From JBBQLG01 sp964251665 (GTDB taxonomy: Bacteria > Bacteroidota > Bacteroidia > Cytophagales > Spirosomataceae): a stretch of DNA of 19,212 bases. Shown here piece after piece: positions 7,974 to 16,800 of the stretch; the first letter of the stretch is position 1, and the number at the start of each line of letters is the position of its first letter. The notes under the pieces were generated by a model that saw only the letters and a list, made by a program, of their open reading frames with translations, was not told the origin of the DNA and ran no database searches. The position numbers and the translations under genes are program-made. The stretch covers positions 1 to 19,212 of the forward strand of contig CAXUKO010000034.1 in NCBI GenBank assembly GCA_964251665.1. The letters are read 5' to 3'.

Positions 7974-8109
7974 AAATATTTAAAATTACTATTATACATG
8001 AATTAAATAATTATACTATTAAACAGCCTATTATAAATTGGATGAAGTAGCCCCGTAAAGCCTTCCACACAATATATAATAGACTATTTTTAGTCAGCTA
8101 GTTCATCAG

Positions 8110-8322
8110 TCAACACATGTAGCTGTAAGTATAGCCATCTGATGGAGATAAGGTTGCGTTGAACTCATTGGCCATAGCTTGAGCTTCCGCTTGAGTAAAA
8201 CCATTTCCTCCACATGTCCCACCATTTGGACCTGATGAACACACTTGGCATCCTCCCTTAGCAGCCTTCATCTGCTCTTTAGACAGCACCTGTCCTGAAA
8301 AATTAGTTAGTAGCTTCTTCAT
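8110..8322 (-). CDS. GG-leader precursor peptide 2 (four core cysteines)
   Basis: A 70-aa peptide starting at the ATG at 8322; a TTG nine bases upstream is less likely. The leader MKKLLTNFSGQVLSKEQMKA ends in GG at residues 23-24 and carries the LSxEQM motif of the Bacteroidota natural-product precursor group. The predicted 46-residue core begins with Cys directly after GG and ends with Cys. The core cysteines are residues 25, 28, 37 and 70, enough for two disulfides. The first part is Gly/Ser/Asn-rich; the second part (TQAEAQAMANEFNA) looks helical. Leader length and key residues match precursor peptide 1, so the same C39 exporter probably processes both. No modification enzyme is directly adjacent; a decayed exporter/thioredoxin fusion lies 60 bp upstream. 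Confidence 0.85.
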   Translation of the reverse strand: MKKLLTNFSGQVLSKEQMKAAKGGCQVCSSGPNGGTCGGNGFTQAEAQAMANEFNATLSPSDGYTYSYMC

Positions 8323-8361
8323 GATTGACAATTAGTTTAAAGTTTGGAATTGATTTATCTT

Positions 8362-8375
8362 GATTTGGCCAAATC
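8362..8375. promoter_or_regulatory. 14-bp palindrome upstream of precursor peptide 2 (possible operator)
   Basis: gatttggccaaatc is a perfect 14-bp palindrome located 40-53 bp upstream of the peptide 2 ATG, in the short spacer after the decayed exporter fragment. Position and symmetry suit a repressor or activator site, but no matching second copy or regulator can be named. Confidence 0.3.
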
Positions 8376-8381
8376 CTTTGT

Positions 8382-8648
8382 TTAAGCGGTAGTTGGCAAA
8401 TACTTAATTAACCACCGCAGAGCACTTAGTGTATATGTCTCCGGTAGTCTCACCCCCATCGTCCAAAACCCAATGGCTTCGGCAGCTTCGGCAATCCTCA
8501 GCAACGACACCCCATCTTTCCCGATCTGCGCCTTCTCTCGCAACGACTGCGCCCTGTACAAGCAACCATAATGCCTGACCAACATTCGCAGACACGTTGG
8601 CCCACAGTCCATCTGATCGAGTTGGGTGTAGTGGAGGAAAGCTTTCAT
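8382..8648 (-). pseudogene. Deletion scar: C39-ABC exporter 5' end fused to a thioredoxin-type gene 3' end
   Basis: The 88-aa frame begins as a C39 exporter (MKAFLHYTQLDQMDCGPTCL, still with the Cys) and matches the first 65 or so residues of the intact exporter nearly position for position up to TMGV. It then switches to RLPETYTLSALRWLIKYLP and stops. That tail resembles the end of the VKOR/thioredoxin protein encoded at 11542 (LPDNYRLDGLRWLMNELEP). The simplest reading is a deletion that removed most of a second exporter gene plus the front of a following thioredoxin-domain gene, leaving an in-frame junction near 8447. The product lacks the catalytic His and Asp, all membrane segments and the ATPase, so it cannot be an exporter. 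DNA identity to 6578-6774 is high, implying a fairly recent duplication. Confidence 0.8.
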
Positions 8649-8750
8649 TCACCATTCATTAACTATTTATTTACTGAACAACCAGTTAATCAAACCGAAG
8701 CTTCTTCTGGAATGAATAATCCCGCACTAATTCAGTAAGAATACAGCGTT

Positions 8751-9875
8751 TTAGGGCTTAGTAAAAAGAATCTCTTTTAGTTTTTTGCTCAATGCTTCTC
8801 CCCGAAGATTTTTTGCAATGATTTTTCCATCAGGGTTGATCAGAAAATTTTGAGGAATCAACCGAACAGCGTATTGATTCGCCACTTCGCTGTCCCAATG
8901 TTTTAGCTCTGAAACGTGCGTCCAGTTTAGCTCATCTCTGTGAATGGCTTTCAGCCAAGCCTCTTTACCAGTGGATTTATCTAAGGAAACGCTCAGTACT
9001 GTAAAATTTTTGTCTTTATATTGATTAAAGTTCTTTACAAGGTTTGGATTCTCGGCCCGACAAGGGACGCACCAACTTGCCCAAAAATCAATCAGTACAT
9101 ATTTACCACGGAAGCTTTTCAGGGATATAGCTTTTCCTAAAGTATCAGGTAGGGTAAATTCAGGAGCCATTGCGCCAACAGAAGAAGCTTGAATTTTAGC
9201 CAGCTTTTCACTGTATTCTTTGCCAAGTTTACTATTTTTAATAGGATTCGATAGTTGGTTGAACATTGACTCTACCTCAGAAAATTCTGGCGCAACCAAA
9301 TCTGTATATTGCTGTAATATATATAAACTCAGCATAGAATTTGGATTTCCCTTAATGAACTGCACTTTGATATTATTTTGTTCAGTAACAATTGCTTCCT
9401 CATGTTTTTCAAAGCGTTCTACAAAATCCTTATCTTTCTTTTGTTCTGTCGTAGCTGCTCGATACTCGTTTGTCAACTGGGTCATTTTGTCTTCGGCTGA
9501 TTTAAGCATCGCTTTCAGCTTATTGTTATCAATATTCATTGGTGAGCCACTTACAACAGCATTCTGAATTGAGTCAGTGCTAACCACAGTAGTCACGCCA
9601 GATTCTAAATAAAAACGGATTGCCTTATTGCCAATAAACAACCACGCATAATAAGGTCTACCAATTGCACCCGTTATGCAAAACTTCCCGTCTTGAATTT
9701 GAGAGGAGTCTGAATATACTTTTTTTTCATTTTCTACTACGTAGCGTACATAAGCTATGTCAGCTGATCCCACAATTCCTATTCTTCCTTCAACTCTATA
9801 AGCCTTACTCTGAGCAAAAAGCAATATTGGATTCAGGATAAGTATGGATAACAAAGAAAGTTTCATACAAGACAT
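8751..9875 (-). CDS. TlpA-like thiol-disulfide oxidoreductase with DUF4369 domain
   Basis: A 374-aa exported thioredoxin. A signal peptide (KLSLLSILILNPILLFAQSK) precedes a DUF4369-like N-terminal domain (YRVEGRIGIVGSADIAYVRY) and a helical linker. A redoxin/TlpA domain follows from about residue 235 (APEFTLPDTLGKAISLKSF), with the active site FWASWCVPC at C269 and C272, and the cis-Pro region RLIPQNFLINPDGKI. It should act in the periplasm as a reductase or isomerase. The ATG at 9875 or the one at 9866 could be used; the second gives a cleaner signal peptide. It lies downstream of the precursor peptide 1 gene, beyond a strong hairpin, so its expression may come from read-through. The role fits disulfide editing of Cys-rich peptides, although such proteins are common in Bacteroidota generally. 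Confidence 0.88.
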   Translation of the reverse strand: MSCMKLSLLSILILNPILLFAQSKAYRVEGRIGIVGSADIAYVRYVVENEKKVYSDSSQIQDGKFCITGAIGRPYYAWLFIGNKAIRFYLESGVTTVVSTDSIQNAVVSGSPMNIDNNKLKAMLKSAEDKMTQLTNEYRAATTEQKKDKDFVERFEKHEEAIVTEQNNIKVQFIKGNPNSMLSLYILQQYTDLVAPEFSEVESMFNQLSNPIKNSKLGKEYSEKLAKIQASSVGAMAPEFTLPDTLGKAISLKSFRGKYVLIDFWASWCVPCRAENPNLVKNFNQYKDKNFTVLSVSLDKSTGKEAWLKAIHRDELNWTHVSELKHWDSEVANQYAVRLIPQNFLINPDGKIIAKNLRGEALSKKLKEILFTKP

Positions 9876-9909
9876 GTTGATTCCGCAAGCATTAAAATTA
9901 GCAAAAATA

Positions 9910-9955
9910 GCATTCTGACTATGTTACATTGAACAACATAACATAGTCAGAATGC
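9910..9955 (-). terminator. Strong hairpin terminator/attenuator after precursor peptide 1
   Basis: gcattctgactatgtta (9910-9926) and taacatagtcagaatgc (9939-9955) form a perfect 17-bp inverted repeat with a 12-nt loop. It starts 8 bp past the peptide 1 stop. On the minus strand the stem is followed by TATTTTTGC and an AT-rich run, as in a Rho-independent terminator. Its place between the peptide and TlpA genes would keep the small peptide transcript abundant or stable while reducing downstream expression. Confidence 0.8.
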
Positions 9956-9962
9956 AGACTAT

Positions 9963-10148
9963 TTAACTACAAGTACCGTATACTTTTGGGTTACTTGAGC
10001 TACACGATGTACAGCCTGTTCCACAGTCCGATGATGACCCAAGACATGCACCAGCAGCACAACCGCCACCCCCACAACCACCCCGCACTTTTTTCATCTG
10101 CTCTTTTGAGAGCATACCATCCGCGAACTTTAACATTAACTTTCTCAT
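9963..10148 (-). CDS. GG-leader precursor peptide 1, Cys/Ser/Gly-rich (seven core cysteines)
   Basis: A 61-aa peptide. The leader MRKLMLKFADGMLSKEQMKK ends in GG at residues 23-24 and has the same length and LSKEQMK motif as peptide 2. The 37-residue core begins with Cys right after GG and has cysteines at 25, 30, 35, 42, 46, 49 and 60, with 11 Ser/Thr and many Gly. Seven is odd, so three disulfides would leave one free thiol for another modification. The start overlaps the stop of the upstream glycosyltransferase gene (ATGA), and that gene overlaps the VKOR/thioredoxin gene in the same way, tying this peptide to oxidation and glycosylation enzymes. A hairpin ends the unit. It is probably a secreted bacteriocin-like peptide; other secreted roles are possible. 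Confidence 0.88.
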   Translation of the reverse strand: MRKLMLKFADGMLSKEQMKKVRGGCGGGGCAAGACLGSSSDCGTGCTSCSSSNPKVYGTCS

Positions 10149-11545
10149 AATTGTAACTGTTTAATTGTGAAACTTTGATTTATATGATCTGAACTACTCA
10201 AATCCCTCGTCCATAAGCCCAGTTGCGTCAACACTTGCTGCGCTGTTTGTCCATCCTCCATAAAGTGTTGCTGAGTGACCTGGCAGTTTTTTCGGTACAC
10301 CGGATTCTCTAAGAGCGTGTACACCTTTCGGCGTATCCGGGTCGACGATTCGTTAATTTTCCCTCGTAAGCCAAGTCCTTTGTGAACAACCCGCGCACTG
10401 TTCCCGGGTTGATCAACTTGGGTATTGAGCGGATATACCAGCATGGGCACTCCCGCAGCTAAGCACTCTTTTACCGAACCAAGTCCGCCGTGGGTAATCA
10501 TCAAATCAGCGTGTTTTAACACGTCTAATTGAGGTATGGCCGGCAGACAGTAAACATTAGCGGCCACTGTTGAGCAAGAAAGGTCAAGGCCACCCGTTGC
10601 CATCAGCACGTCGATGGTGTCATCTCCCCCCAAGGCATGAGTTATATTGGTCAGAAGTTTATACGCCCGTTCTGCCTGGCCTAATGACAACGTACCCAGC
10701 GCGACATAAACTAATCTCGTCTTGTTAACCTGCTTACGGTAAATTACCCGTTCCATCCACTGGACGTATTCGGCGGAAACATACGGTTGTTCATTGCGCA
10801 AATGAGGAGTGTACAGATAATGCTCCTTGGGCGCAGTTGGCGTGTTCTCAAACTCCAGCGACTTAGGCGCTAAGACCAGCGCTGGTAAGCCGGCTACCGC
10901 ATCGTAGAACGCCATGTTTTCGTCACGTACTACTGTCCATACAACTCCTTTTTGCCGTTCATACCGGCGTTGAAACTCCGCGTCCGAACGGCCGTTGAAG
11001 ACCAACGATTGAAGCCACCCGTTAAGCCGGCGCCGGCGGATATGCCCCCACCACTGCGCCTTGGTTATCAGCGAATCCATCAGTGCTCTTTGAGGGACGT
11101 AGAACGAATTCAACGGGGGTATGAACGGATGTCGGCGAGGAGACAATTTGGTGCTCAACTGGATTACTTTGGCTTTGCCCGCCAGACACGGATAGTAGTG
11201 GCCCAGTGTATCGTCCAAGAACACGACATCGGGCTTGGTGTCGGCCATCAACTGTTCGACGGTTTGCATACCCGCCAAGAAGCAGCGGTAACGGGTCGAG
11301 GTATAAGTCCGTTCCAGCCGTGTCTTAATCCATAAACCAATGGCAACCCGCAACTTCCGAATGACAATTTCTTCTACATAAAGAACGGACCGGAACAAAA
11401 ATCCTTCCTGCTCGACAGCTGCTTGATAACTGGACGTACCACTGTAAACAATCGTGTATCCCTGCCTTTGCAGTAGACGGGCTAAGCCAAAGGTTGGATA
11501 GTAATGGCTCAGATGAGGAACCATCAGAAACAAAACCGTTTTCAT
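10145..11545 (-). CDS. GT1-type (UGT/MGT-like) glycosyltransferase coupled to precursor peptide 1
   Basis: A 466-aa GT-B glycosyltransferase of the UGT/MGT kind. The N-terminal acceptor domain starts KTVLFLMVPHLSHYYPTFGL, with the His near residue 11 where GT1 enzymes often have their catalytic base. The C-terminal sugar-nucleotide domain has VYVALGTLSLG, then HADLMITHGGLGSVKECLAA (H352) and VPMLVYPLNTQVDQPGNSAR, the donor-binding motif with its closing acidic/Gln region. There are no membrane segments or signal peptide, so it acts in the cytoplasm. It overlaps the preceding gene by 4 bp and the following precursor peptide gene by 4 bp, so the peptide is the most obvious substrate. Known glycocin S-glycosyltransferases (SunS type) are GT2, so a GT1 here would be different. 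A small-molecule or lipid acceptor remains possible. Confidence 0.85.
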   Translation of the reverse strand: MKTVLFLMVPHLSHYYPTFGLARLLQRQGYTIVYSGTSSYQAAVEQEGFLFRSVLYVEEIVIRKLRVAIGLWIKTRLERTYTSTRYRCFLAGMQTVEQLMADTKPDVVFLDDTLGHYYPCLAGKAKVIQLSTKLSPRRHPFIPPLNSFYVPQRALMDSLITKAQWWGHIRRRRLNGWLQSLVFNGRSDAEFQRRYERQKGVVWTVVRDENMAFYDAVAGLPALVLAPKSLEFENTPTAPKEHYLYTPHLRNEQPYVSAEYVQWMERVIYRKQVNKTRLVYVALGTLSLGQAERAYKLLTNITHALGGDDTIDVLMATGGLDLSCSTVAANVYCLPAIPQLDVLKHADLMITHGGLGSVKECLAAGVPMLVYPLNTQVDQPGNSARVVHKGLGLRGKINESSTRIRRKVYTLLENPVYRKNCQVTQQHFMEDGQTAQQVLTQLGLWTRDLSSSDHINQSFTIKQLQL

Positions 11546-13185
11546 ACGTTTAATGCTGGCTCAGCGTTTACCGGTTCGAGTTCATTCATTAGCCACCGCA
11601 GACCGTCCAAGCGGTAATTGTCCGGCAATTGATGACCATCCACATATAGTGTCGGTGTAGCCGTAATCCCAGCCAAGTGGCACCACTGGCGTTGCTGATT
11701 AGTGATTGTTATCAAATCCGTTCGGTCAGAACTTACCGGATGTTGATTCGCCCAGTTGTCATAGTTCTTTTCTAATTGCCCATACCAATCCGTCATCGCT
11801 TTGGCCGCATTACCGCGTTCCGTTAATGCCAAAGCGTGAAGGGCAACCTGCGTTGCTCGCCCGTCCGCGCCGTCGCACATGAAAATGATAGCGCCCTTTA
11901 CATTGGTGTTGCGGTTGATGAGTGCATCCAACGCGGTATGGGCTTTAGCACATGGTCCGCAATACGGATTCGTCACCATCGTAATGGTGTGTTCCGCGTT
12001 GGGATTGCCGAGCACAATCGGATGCAAATCCTCGGGTATAGGCGGCATTTGCGGTTGCTGCGTCAGCATCGCCTGAAACAGGTCTGGGTCCCGCTTAAAG
12101 CGCAGCAATTCGCTATGCTCCTGCTGGCTTTTTGCCCGGCTTGCCAGCAATGGCTTTACCAACATCCACGCCAGCGTCGGTAACAAGAACGCGACGGCAA
12201 CGGCCGCGTAAGGTTGCCACAGAGCAGGCAAACCTACTCCCCGCGTTATTGCGGACACGCCCTCAATCAACAGAACACCCTGCACCGCTAAGCAAAGCGT
12301 ACACCACTTTTTGACGACGCGGGCCTGATAGTAAACAGAAAAGATGGTGTAGGGCAGAGCCAGCAAAGCCAAGACACTCAACAACGGCTGCACCATTTCC
12401 TGACCATTTTGTAATTGAGTAGCCCCCAGCAAAACGGTAAGCAGGCCACCCGCAAAATACAGTAGTCCCACGTCGGCCCAACTGAGCCAGCCCCACAACT
12501 TCGCGCCCGGCGAATCCAAGACGCTGTCACAATTGGTTTGGCTGTTGATGCGGCAAAGTCGGTCGGTCAGTGCGTTTGTGTTACCTAACTGTTTGGCAAC
12601 GAGCAAACCACTCAACATCGAACCAATCGCTTTGGTCACGAGTAAAAGCCAGTTAGGGGTAGTGAGTTCCTTCGCTACGCTCAGGATTACAAAAAAGAGT
12701 AGAAACAAGGTACCGATAGTCAGGAACGGCCTGCGTAGTTTCTGTAAGCGTTCGTGTTTTCGGTTCGTCTCATAATCCGGCTCGCCCGATTGCTCACCCG
12801 TTACGGCCAGCAGCACTACGCCCGTCCACTGTTTCTCAAATTCGTTCAGCGTCGTCATTCGGCGACCGTCGCGGCTATCTACAAAGGTGATAGCATCGCC
12901 CGCCACGTTTGTGACCAATACGTACCAGCCGTTGTTTTGGCGGAGATGGGCGATAAACGGCAACGGCAACTCACGCAGTTGCTCAACGGTGTTGAGTTGC
13001 AGGGCCGTATTATCGATTTTCCAGTCGGTCAGCAATTCGCTCAGGCTGAGCAGGCTCGGAAAGTCAGGGTGCAGGGGTAATTCGATTTGCACCGTTTCCC
13101 ACGTCACCTTCGCCTTTAGCCCCCGCAAGAAAGCGTAAAGTGTATCTGTTGCGTTAGCGTCCGTATCGGTGAACAAGCCAGTCAT
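11542..13185 (-). CDS. C39-like / VKOR / thioredoxin fusion protein (disulfide-forming)
   Basis: A 547-aa membrane protein with three parts. Residues 1-130 resemble a C39 peptidase-like domain (HPDFPSLLSLSELLTDWKID, LPFIAHLRQNNGWYVLVTNV, FEKQWTGVVLLA) but lack the catalytic Cys; the first Cys of the whole protein is 211. Residues about 150-345 form a VKOR domain with several helices, the loop pair C211/C219 (NCDSVLDSP) and the quinone-facing CxxC at C295/C298 (KWCTLC). Residues about 385-540 form a thioredoxin/DsbA-like domain with C409-G-P-C412. It should oxidise secreted thiols, passing electrons to quinones. The C39-like part may bind GG leaders. It is first in an ATGA-coupled unit with the glycosyltransferase and Cys-rich peptide, so disulfide formation in that peptide is the likely job. 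Confidence 0.9.
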   Translation of the reverse strand: MTGLFTDTDANATDTLYAFLRGLKAKVTWETVQIELPLHPDFPSLLSLSELLTDWKIDNTALQLNTVEQLRELPLPFIAHLRQNNGWYVLVTNVAGDAITFVDSRDGRRMTTLNEFEKQWTGVVLLAVTGEQSGEPDYETNRKHERLQKLRRPFLTIGTLFLLFFVILSVAKELTTPNWLLLVTKAIGSMLSGLLVAKQLGNTNALTDRLCRINSQTNCDSVLDSPGAKLWGWLSWADVGLLYFAGGLLTVLLGATQLQNGQEMVQPLLSVLALLALPYTIFSVYYQARVVKKWCTLCLAVQGVLLIEGVSAITRGVGLPALWQPYAAVAVAFLLPTLAWMLVKPLLASRAKSQQEHSELLRFKRDPDLFQAMLTQQPQMPPIPEDLHPIVLGNPNAEHTITMVTNPYCGPCAKAHTALDALINRNTNVKGAIIFMCDGADGRATQVALHALALTERGNAAKAMTDWYGQLEKNYDNWANQHPVSSDRTDLITITNQQRQWCHLAGITATPTLYVDGHQLPDNYRLDGLRWLMNELEPVNAEPALNV

Positions 13186-13807
13186 AATTATATCGTTGGG
13201 ATGGTTGAATCTTGCTTTTTACTCTTTCAGTGACTCTACACTACAGATGCATTTATAGTATTATAAAAGTATATTCTGGAGAAAATAGTAATGTGAAAGC
13301 AAGATAATTCTTACATATCTGAACGTTGCTCATTTTTTAAAAGCTGAAAGTCTCAATAACATTTCACTATCAGACTGTACATTGATAAAGTGGAGCTTCT
13401 AACGCTAAGAGCAAATAAAATTTTGGGCTATTCCAACAGCCTTTTGTTTTCGAATCGATCACAGTTAATCAGTGTCGTTTGCACACCTGAAAGTCAAAAA
13501 GATTTTTCGGCTGGTAAAGTATAATAGACCAAAGAAGCAATGGTATCGATCAAAGTGCTTGTGATGTCGACTAGACAATTTTAATAACACTATGGATGGT
13601 CCGGTGCGCCCGGCTCAGGCTAGTAGTAATGCACATCCCTGGCAGGCCAAACCATTGGCAGAGTAAGCTAGGATTGACTCACGTCCCGATCGGATTGCCG
13701 AAGCGACTATCGCATGAAAGCTATCTTCTGATAAGTTGAATAGCAATCGTTGCCCGAGTGTCTTTTTAGCAGTTTTCTTTTGAGTAGTCCACCACAACTT
13801 GAATTAA
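13186..13807. other. 620-bp gap between lanB and the VKOR unit
   Basis: No convincing gene is seen here. The half next to the VKOR gene (13186-13560) is AT-rich and must hold that unit's promoter, but I could not fix a clear Bacteroidota TTG/TAnnTTTG pair. A minus-strand frame of 60 codons at 13615-13797 starts 11 bp after the lanB stop (…SEDSFHAIVASAIRSG…, ending ACQGCALLLA). It matches nothing I recognise and may be chance or a relic. A 4-bp-stem hairpin (ggct…agcc) followed by T-rich DNA near 13430-13450 is too weak to call. Confidence 0.4.
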
Positions 13808-16800
13808 TCAAGACTTACGTGCCAGTAAAGAGCAGTATGCTCGGTGAAGATGATGGTATACCAATAATTCATACGTCCGTTGGTGTCGGCTAAAAAGACG
13901 GTTAAGGGAAAGATGAATAAGCGTGGACAAATAGTCTTCGGGCCGCTGCGGTGAAGCCAGGACAGTGGCTAGGTAGGGCTTGTTCTGTTGGCCACGCTGC
14001 CTGAATAAATCCTGCCATGCCTGCTCTTGAGGGGAAAGAGTTTCTCCTTTTATCAATCGTTCAAGAAGTACCTGATTTGAGCGGTACAGCGTGGCCAGTG
14101 TACGCCGTTTCACAGATCCGTTTCCTTGCTCGTTGACTAATGAGTCAAACCCCTTCCGGCAAAACCTCGTTTTCTGTTCAGTATTGAATCCGACATCGGT
14201 TAAGTAATTACTCACGCTAAGCACGCCAGCGGCCAAAAACTGATCGTCCGTAAATGATTGGCAGTGAACCCCGGCCATACAACGGCTGTCTGTCCAGAAT
14301 AACCATTCAGTTATCTCCATTAGAGCAGGGCTGTATCGTTCTAATTCACGCTCGTAAGTGGCTACCTGTAGGTTGTGAACGGCACCAGACTGGACAAACG
14401 GCCTTAGGATTGCCCGGCAGGTCTCAAGCAGGGCATCAACGGTCAGGTCCTGGCGGTGCAATCGAATCCGCAAGTGAGGTTCGGGGTCCTCGTAGCGAAT
14501 GAAGAACCAGTGACTAATCTGTTTTCGGCGCACCATCGCTCCGGCCATTTTAGCGAACTTACGCAGCACATCCGTGGCCGTTTGGTAGCCACAATACACT
14601 TTTAGATAGACCCAATCGCTACCAGGTAGAAATGTCCGCTGGACAGTGCCCTCCTGTTGCCCTGACGTCACTCGTGGGAGCTCATCAACCGGGTTGATGA
14701 AGGGAAAGATGATCTCATGTGTCATTTTGCCACAAGGGCCAGCAATCCAGCACTTGTCGGGCGTCTGTAGCCATTCTATCAGGGTAAGCGTAGTTAATCG
14801 GCGTAGCGTAGTAATTAATAGTTGTTGACAAGTTGGCGCATCCAGATCCAACACCAGTTCATTATCCGCCTGAACCAAAGCGATGTAGCGGGGTATAAGC
14901 CACTGCGTTCGCCACGCCATCACATTTTCCGCGTCAGTCCACCCGGACTTCCAGTCCGCCTGGGTCAACCGCCACCGGGCCTCTGTTAGGATAATTTGTT
15001 CGTACTGTACCCGGGGAAGCCGTCGAGCCTGGGCCAGATTGCCCCAATGCCAGCCCGCAGACAAACCACCATCTTGGTGCTGAAGATCGCCCAGAAAGCG
15101 GTAGACTGGTAGGCCAGTGGCATAGGTATGGGCGGTTGTCAGGCGGGGAATTACTTCCTTAGCTAAGCGTTTAGAGCGCAGCATAATCCGGTTGCCTCCT
15201 GGCACCGATACTAGCAAGTCCGACAGCGGAATCTGCTGATCAACGGGTAAAGTGGACCGTGTCATGTAAGGGATTTCGTAGGCATGTAAATGAGGTCGGT
15301 GCAGCACGTTATCAGCCCGGGGCGAAGGTAAATGTGCAACCTCAGCGTAGATACGTTCCGAATCCCGCTGCTGGGACTGCGTCAATTGCCCCGCAACCAA
15401 GGCCGCCAGTTGGGAGTTTCCGTGACAGAACCGGCCCATCAGCGTAAAGGCGGACGGGCCGCACATGCCCTTCAATACGAAGTGATAGCTACCTGCATCA
15501 ATTGCTTCAACCGATGAGGCCAGCAGGTAACCCAGCGCACAGTAGCTGTCCGGTAGGTAAACGCACGCCGGGCTTAACTGTGCCACGTCTTTGTGGGTCA
15601 GAGTAATTGATAGGTTGCCTTGGGCTAGCCAATCGACGTATTTGTCCAGTAGCAGGGGATGCACTGGGGCCATAGCAGGGGAGTCATCGAGGGAACCGAC
15701 AGGAAAAATCAAGTCTTCCAGCAAGGCGTTCTCACCGAATAAGGCATCCTCTGGACCGTAACCAATTCCAGTCTCTCCGTCCAGTACTACAGCAAGCGGC
15801 ACTTCCTGTTCCTGGTATCGGGCAATAAACCGCGCTCTAAAATCGGCTAAACTTACCGGGACTGACTGACTAGCCTGAAGCAGACCCGCGACGCGCAGTA
15901 GCGTCGGTTGGAGACTGTTGAGCACTGTCTTATTAAGCTGACAGGTGGGCGTCTCAAAAAAAGTATCACACTGAACGATGTTATCCGTCGGTAAAGGGAT
16001 TGCGAGCTGATCTTCCAACAAAGCACGTATCGCCGGGGCCCGCTCCCTGTTACTCATCGATGATTGCAACAGAGAACGGATCTTATACCAGGGTGCCGTC
16101 AGAGTTTCACTGCCCGGCCACCGGGCTACCCGTTCAATCAGGGAATCAAAAAAGTCCGTCCCTGTCACGTGTGGAGTCAATTCACTCACCAATACCTGGT
16201 CATGGATCAATTGCTCGATAAAGGCGCGGGCCTCACCGGTATTTACACCTGACCTTGTCAACTGCCGAACCAAGTCAGTAATGCTGGCACCCTGATGCGC
16301 CAGTCTGAGCACCCGTAAGACAGCCGGGGTTGCTTCGATCTGACTCAGGCAATGCGTAACGGGCGGCTTCTGCCCCGTGATTTCAGTGTAGCGAAGTTGG
16401 GTGCCGACGGTATATAATCCGGAGTTAGGCCAGAAAAGAACCTGCTCGCGCCAAACGGGGTGTTCACTGACAAAACGAGCCAACATAGAAAGTACCTGCC
16501 CGTCCAGCCGATACCATGGCCGGATTAGTCGATCCGAAAAATCAATGGCCGTCGGTGGTCCTACCTGACCAACCGTGCAGCCGACAAACAGGCCAAATGG
16601 CGTACAACGGGCGCCCATGCGCAGGGCATATTTCAAAGCAGCCAGCCGCAGTTTTGGGTTGGTCAACGCCGGATCGGTCTGCCACTGCGCATGAAAAGCA
16701 GGCGAAGCTATACAGATAGCTTCGCTTGCCCATTCCTGATGCAAAAGCATCGATAGTGTCTTTTCCTCAAGAGACGCCAAGACCGATTCGATCGATAGTA

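Noticed and set aside
8082..8095. gacta-tttt-tagtc hairpin after precursor peptide 2
   Set aside because: Only five base pairs in AT-rich DNA; it may be chance, unlike the 17-bp hairpin after peptide 1.
8404..8655. Alternative 83-codon minus-strand frame over the exporter fragment
   Set aside because: The overlapping frame with QMDCGPTC and the IGKDGVSLL stretch is the genuine homologous one.
9963..10148. Precursor peptide 1 as substrate of LanB
   Set aside because: Its Ser/Cys-rich core would allow lanthionines, but it is coupled to VKOR and a glycosyltransferase, not to lanB, and lanB has its own nearer candidate precursor; kept only as an alternative.
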